Shown here: positions 14,532-15,828 of the stretch, one piece after another
Layout: every line of letters begins with the position of its first letter
Position numbering within the stretch: position 1 is the stretch's first letter
Source of the DNA: CAYWFU01 sp964457585
GTDB lineage: Bacteria > JACRDZ01
DNA length: 15,828 bases
Direction: 5' to 3'
Assembly (NCBI GenBank): GCA_964457585.1
Contig: CAYWFU010000076.1
Span: forward strand, 1 to 15,828
The notes under the pieces: generated by a model
Database searches by the model: none
The model's input: the letters and a program-made list of their open reading frames with translations, nothing else
Told to the model about the DNA's origin: nothing
Translations under genes and position numbers: made by a program

Positions 14532-14549
14532 AATTATACAATAAATATT

Positions 14550-14578
14550 ATTATAATTTGAAAAAAATATTTAGTCAA
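14550..14578 (-). promoter_or_regulatory. Predicted sigma-70 promoter of the cmr operon
   Basis: On the minus strand TTGACT (14578-14573), a 17-nt spacer and a perfect TATAAT (14555-14550) point at cmr1. Transcription would start near 14543, giving a 5' untranslated region of about 100 nt. The following genes are closely packed or overlapping down to 6910, so this promoter could serve cmr1-6, the CARF gene and the Csx3-like gene. Confidence 0.75.
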
Positions 14579-14615
14579 GATTTTTGTTAAAAAGGAATTA
14601 TAGTACAGGAAGCAA

Positions 14616-14717
14616 ATATGGGAATGAAATGCCTGGTGTCAGAGTGTCAAAGAGTAAGAGTGTAAGAAATCAAGAAGTCAGAGAAATAACTCTGACGCTC
14701 TGACACTTTGACTCTTT
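14616..14717. repeat. Right boundary repeat with inverted core, related to 1536-1656
   Basis: The segment starts with ATATGGGAATGAAATGCCT (14616-14634), the same as 1536-1554 but for one base. Imperfect inverted arms follow (14636-14651 and 14691-14706, 14 of 16 paired) built from the same GTCAAAG/GTCAGAG units. The loop region 14660-14692 is the exact reverse complement of 1589-1621 in the left copy. So the outer part is a direct repeat of the left copy and the core is inverted. It ends at the stop codon of the downstream glycosyltransferase and may act as its terminator. Confidence 0.75.
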
Positions 14718-15732
14718 ATCCCCCGTCCTTCTTTTGAGCAATTAAAAAATCCTTAAGTGCGCCTTTCCATCCTTCAGAATAAAAAAAATCATACCATCCA
14801 TTATTTAATTCATGCAGTATTGCTTTTACACGCATATATCTTGGTTTTTTATGGATATTAGTGCGGAATACAAGATGATTAACTTTAGCTTCTATTAAAT
14901 TTAAAGGTCGTAAATCAGGGAAAGTATCAGTTTTAAGAAGTTCATATGCAGCGCGCCATTTATTTAATTCATTTTCATAGGCTTCAGGTGCGCCAATTAA
15001 AAAATTCCATATTCTTTTAAAAAAATTATTTTCACGTAAACCTGCTGCCTGCGCTTGATGAATTCGATAGCGAATAAGCGGTTCGTTAATTTTCACAGCC
15101 TGAATATTTTTTAAACTTGAAATATATGCAATCCACTCATCATGCATCCATAGATCCGGTACTGGCAATACCATTTGTCTGATTTCGGATCTAAATGCCA
15201 TTGTAGCGCCTGTCACAACATTTTTTCTAATTAAAATCAATTCCCTTTCATTAGAACCTCTGGGGAAAACTGCCTGTTTATCTTTGCTAAAACCCGCACG
15301 CTCCCATAAGCTCGATGAAATTTCTTCTCCTTTGTCATTTATTAAAATCCCATCTGAAAACACATATCCAGCAAGAGGATTATCATAAAAAATTTTTTCG
15401 ATAATTTGTAATTTATCCTGGCTCCAGATATCATCCTGATCTGACAATATAATAATATTGCCCGAAGAACGAAAAATTGCCTGTTCAAAATTTTTACATG
15501 CGCCAAGATTTTTAGTATTGAAGAAAATAGATATAGAGAATTTAGCTTTTTTTGCATATTCATTAAGTATTTCAAGTGTAGTATCTAATGAACCATCATC
15601 ACATATAATCATTTCATCTGGAAGGCGGGACTGATTGAGGATGCTATCAAGTTGTTCCTTTAAAAATCTAGCACCATTATAAGTGCACATAACAACTGAA
15701 AGACATAAATGGTTTATAATTTTATTGGACAT
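14716..15732 (-). CDS. Family 2 glycosyltransferase
   Basis: This 338-residue protein has the family 2 GT-A motifs LSVVMCTYNGARFLKEQLDS (11-30), ICDDGSLD (43-50), NLGACKNFEQAI (75-86), the metal-binding ILSDQDDIW (95-103) and MHDEW (196-200), an arrangement common in rhamnosyl- and related transferases for O-antigen or capsule assembly. The C-terminal third (FFKRIWNFLIG, then YFFDFY-like aromatic segments) is typical of these enzymes near the membrane. The start ATG 15732 has only a weak GGATG upstream. No other gene is visible in the last 96 bases. Like the gene at 669, it probably belongs to a surface-polysaccharide region interrupted by the CRISPR locus. Donor and acceptor are not known. 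Confidence 0.85.
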   Translation of the reverse strand: MSNKIINHLCLSVVMCTYNGARFLKEQLDSILNQSRLPDEMIICDDGSLDTTLEILNEYAKKAKFSISIFFNTKNLGACKNFEQAIFRSSGNIIILSDQDDIWSQDKLQIIEKIFYDNPLAGYVFSDGILINDKGEEISSSLWERAGFSKDKQAVFPRGSNERELILIRKNVVTGATMAFRSEIRQMVLPVPDLWMHDEWIAYISSLKNIQAVKINEPLIRYRIHQAQAAGLRENNFFKRIWNFLIGAPEAYENELNKWRAAYELLKTDTFPDLRPLNLIEAKVNHLVFRTNIHKKPRYMRVKAILHELNNGWYDFFYSEGWKGALKDFLIAQKKDGG

Positions 15733-15828
15733 AGTTTATTGACATCCAGACAAGTTCATTTAATTACCCTGCAGCAGACAGACTGGGTCAAATCAATTTA
15801 TATTAATTACTAAATAAAATTTAAAATT

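Noticed and set aside
15342..15575. Alternative-frame ORF inside the right glycosyltransferase
   Set aside because: Same strand but out of frame with a protein carrying all family 2 motifs; no independent support.
1..15828. Transposase, tRNA or rRNA genes
   Set aside because: Searched by eye for transposase motifs and conserved RNA segments and found none; the boundary repeats have no associated enzyme.

Overview
This window is an AT-rich piece of bacterial genome that is almost entirely a type III-B (Cmr) CRISPR-Cas locus set between two glycosyltransferase genes. The partial lipoprotein at the left edge (lipobox cysteine, CsgG-like body) points to a diderm, Gram-negative bacterium. I cannot name a genus. 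The run of exactly 100 N inside the CRISPR array is the usual mark of a scaffold join, so this is probably a draft or metagenomic assembly with the array collapsed.

Layout: 1-382 (-) partial CsgG-like lipoprotein; 431-665 repeat element of nested inverted repeats; 669-1547 (+) family 2 glycosyltransferase; 1536-1656 repeat with a 30-bp perfect hairpin. From here to 14442 everything is on the minus strand. In transcription order (right to left): promoter (14550-14578), cmr1, cmr2/cas10 (split by a frameshift), cmr3, cmr4, cmr5, cmr6, a membrane-anchored CARF protein, a Csx3-like small protein, a 52-codon ORF of unknown function, a truncated cas2 copy, an MNT nucleotidyltransferase/HEPN pair, intact cas2, a leader region, the CRISPR array with the gap, a vapBC-type toxin-antitoxin pair with its own promoter and operator, and a large Cas6-reverse transcriptase-Cas1 fusion. 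After a second, related copy of the 1536-1656 repeat (14616-14717) comes another family 2 glycosyltransferase (14716-15732, -).

How the genes probably work together: the Cas6 part of the fusion processes the array transcript, whose repeat ends in an ACTGAAAC tag. The RT-Cas1 part with Cas2 acquires spacers, possibly from RNA. Cmr1-6 forms the RNA-guided complex; the Cmr4 backbone carries the target-RNA-cutting Asp. Cmr2 keeps the GGDD cyclase motif but has no HD nuclease domain, so interference should rely on cyclic oligoadenylate signalling. The only obvious receptor is the CARF protein with two N-terminal membrane segments, which suggests a Cam1-like membrane effector. The neighbouring Csx3-like protein is a candidate ring nuclease or signal damper, but lacks part of the usual motif.

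The most interesting points are the HD-less Cas10/membrane-CARF/Csx3-like output module paired with RNA-capable adaptation; the toxin-antitoxin-like pairs embedded on both sides of the array; the partial cas2 duplication bracketing the MNT-HEPN pair; and the related, partly inverted repeats at both ends of the locus, which suggest that it moved as a cassette.
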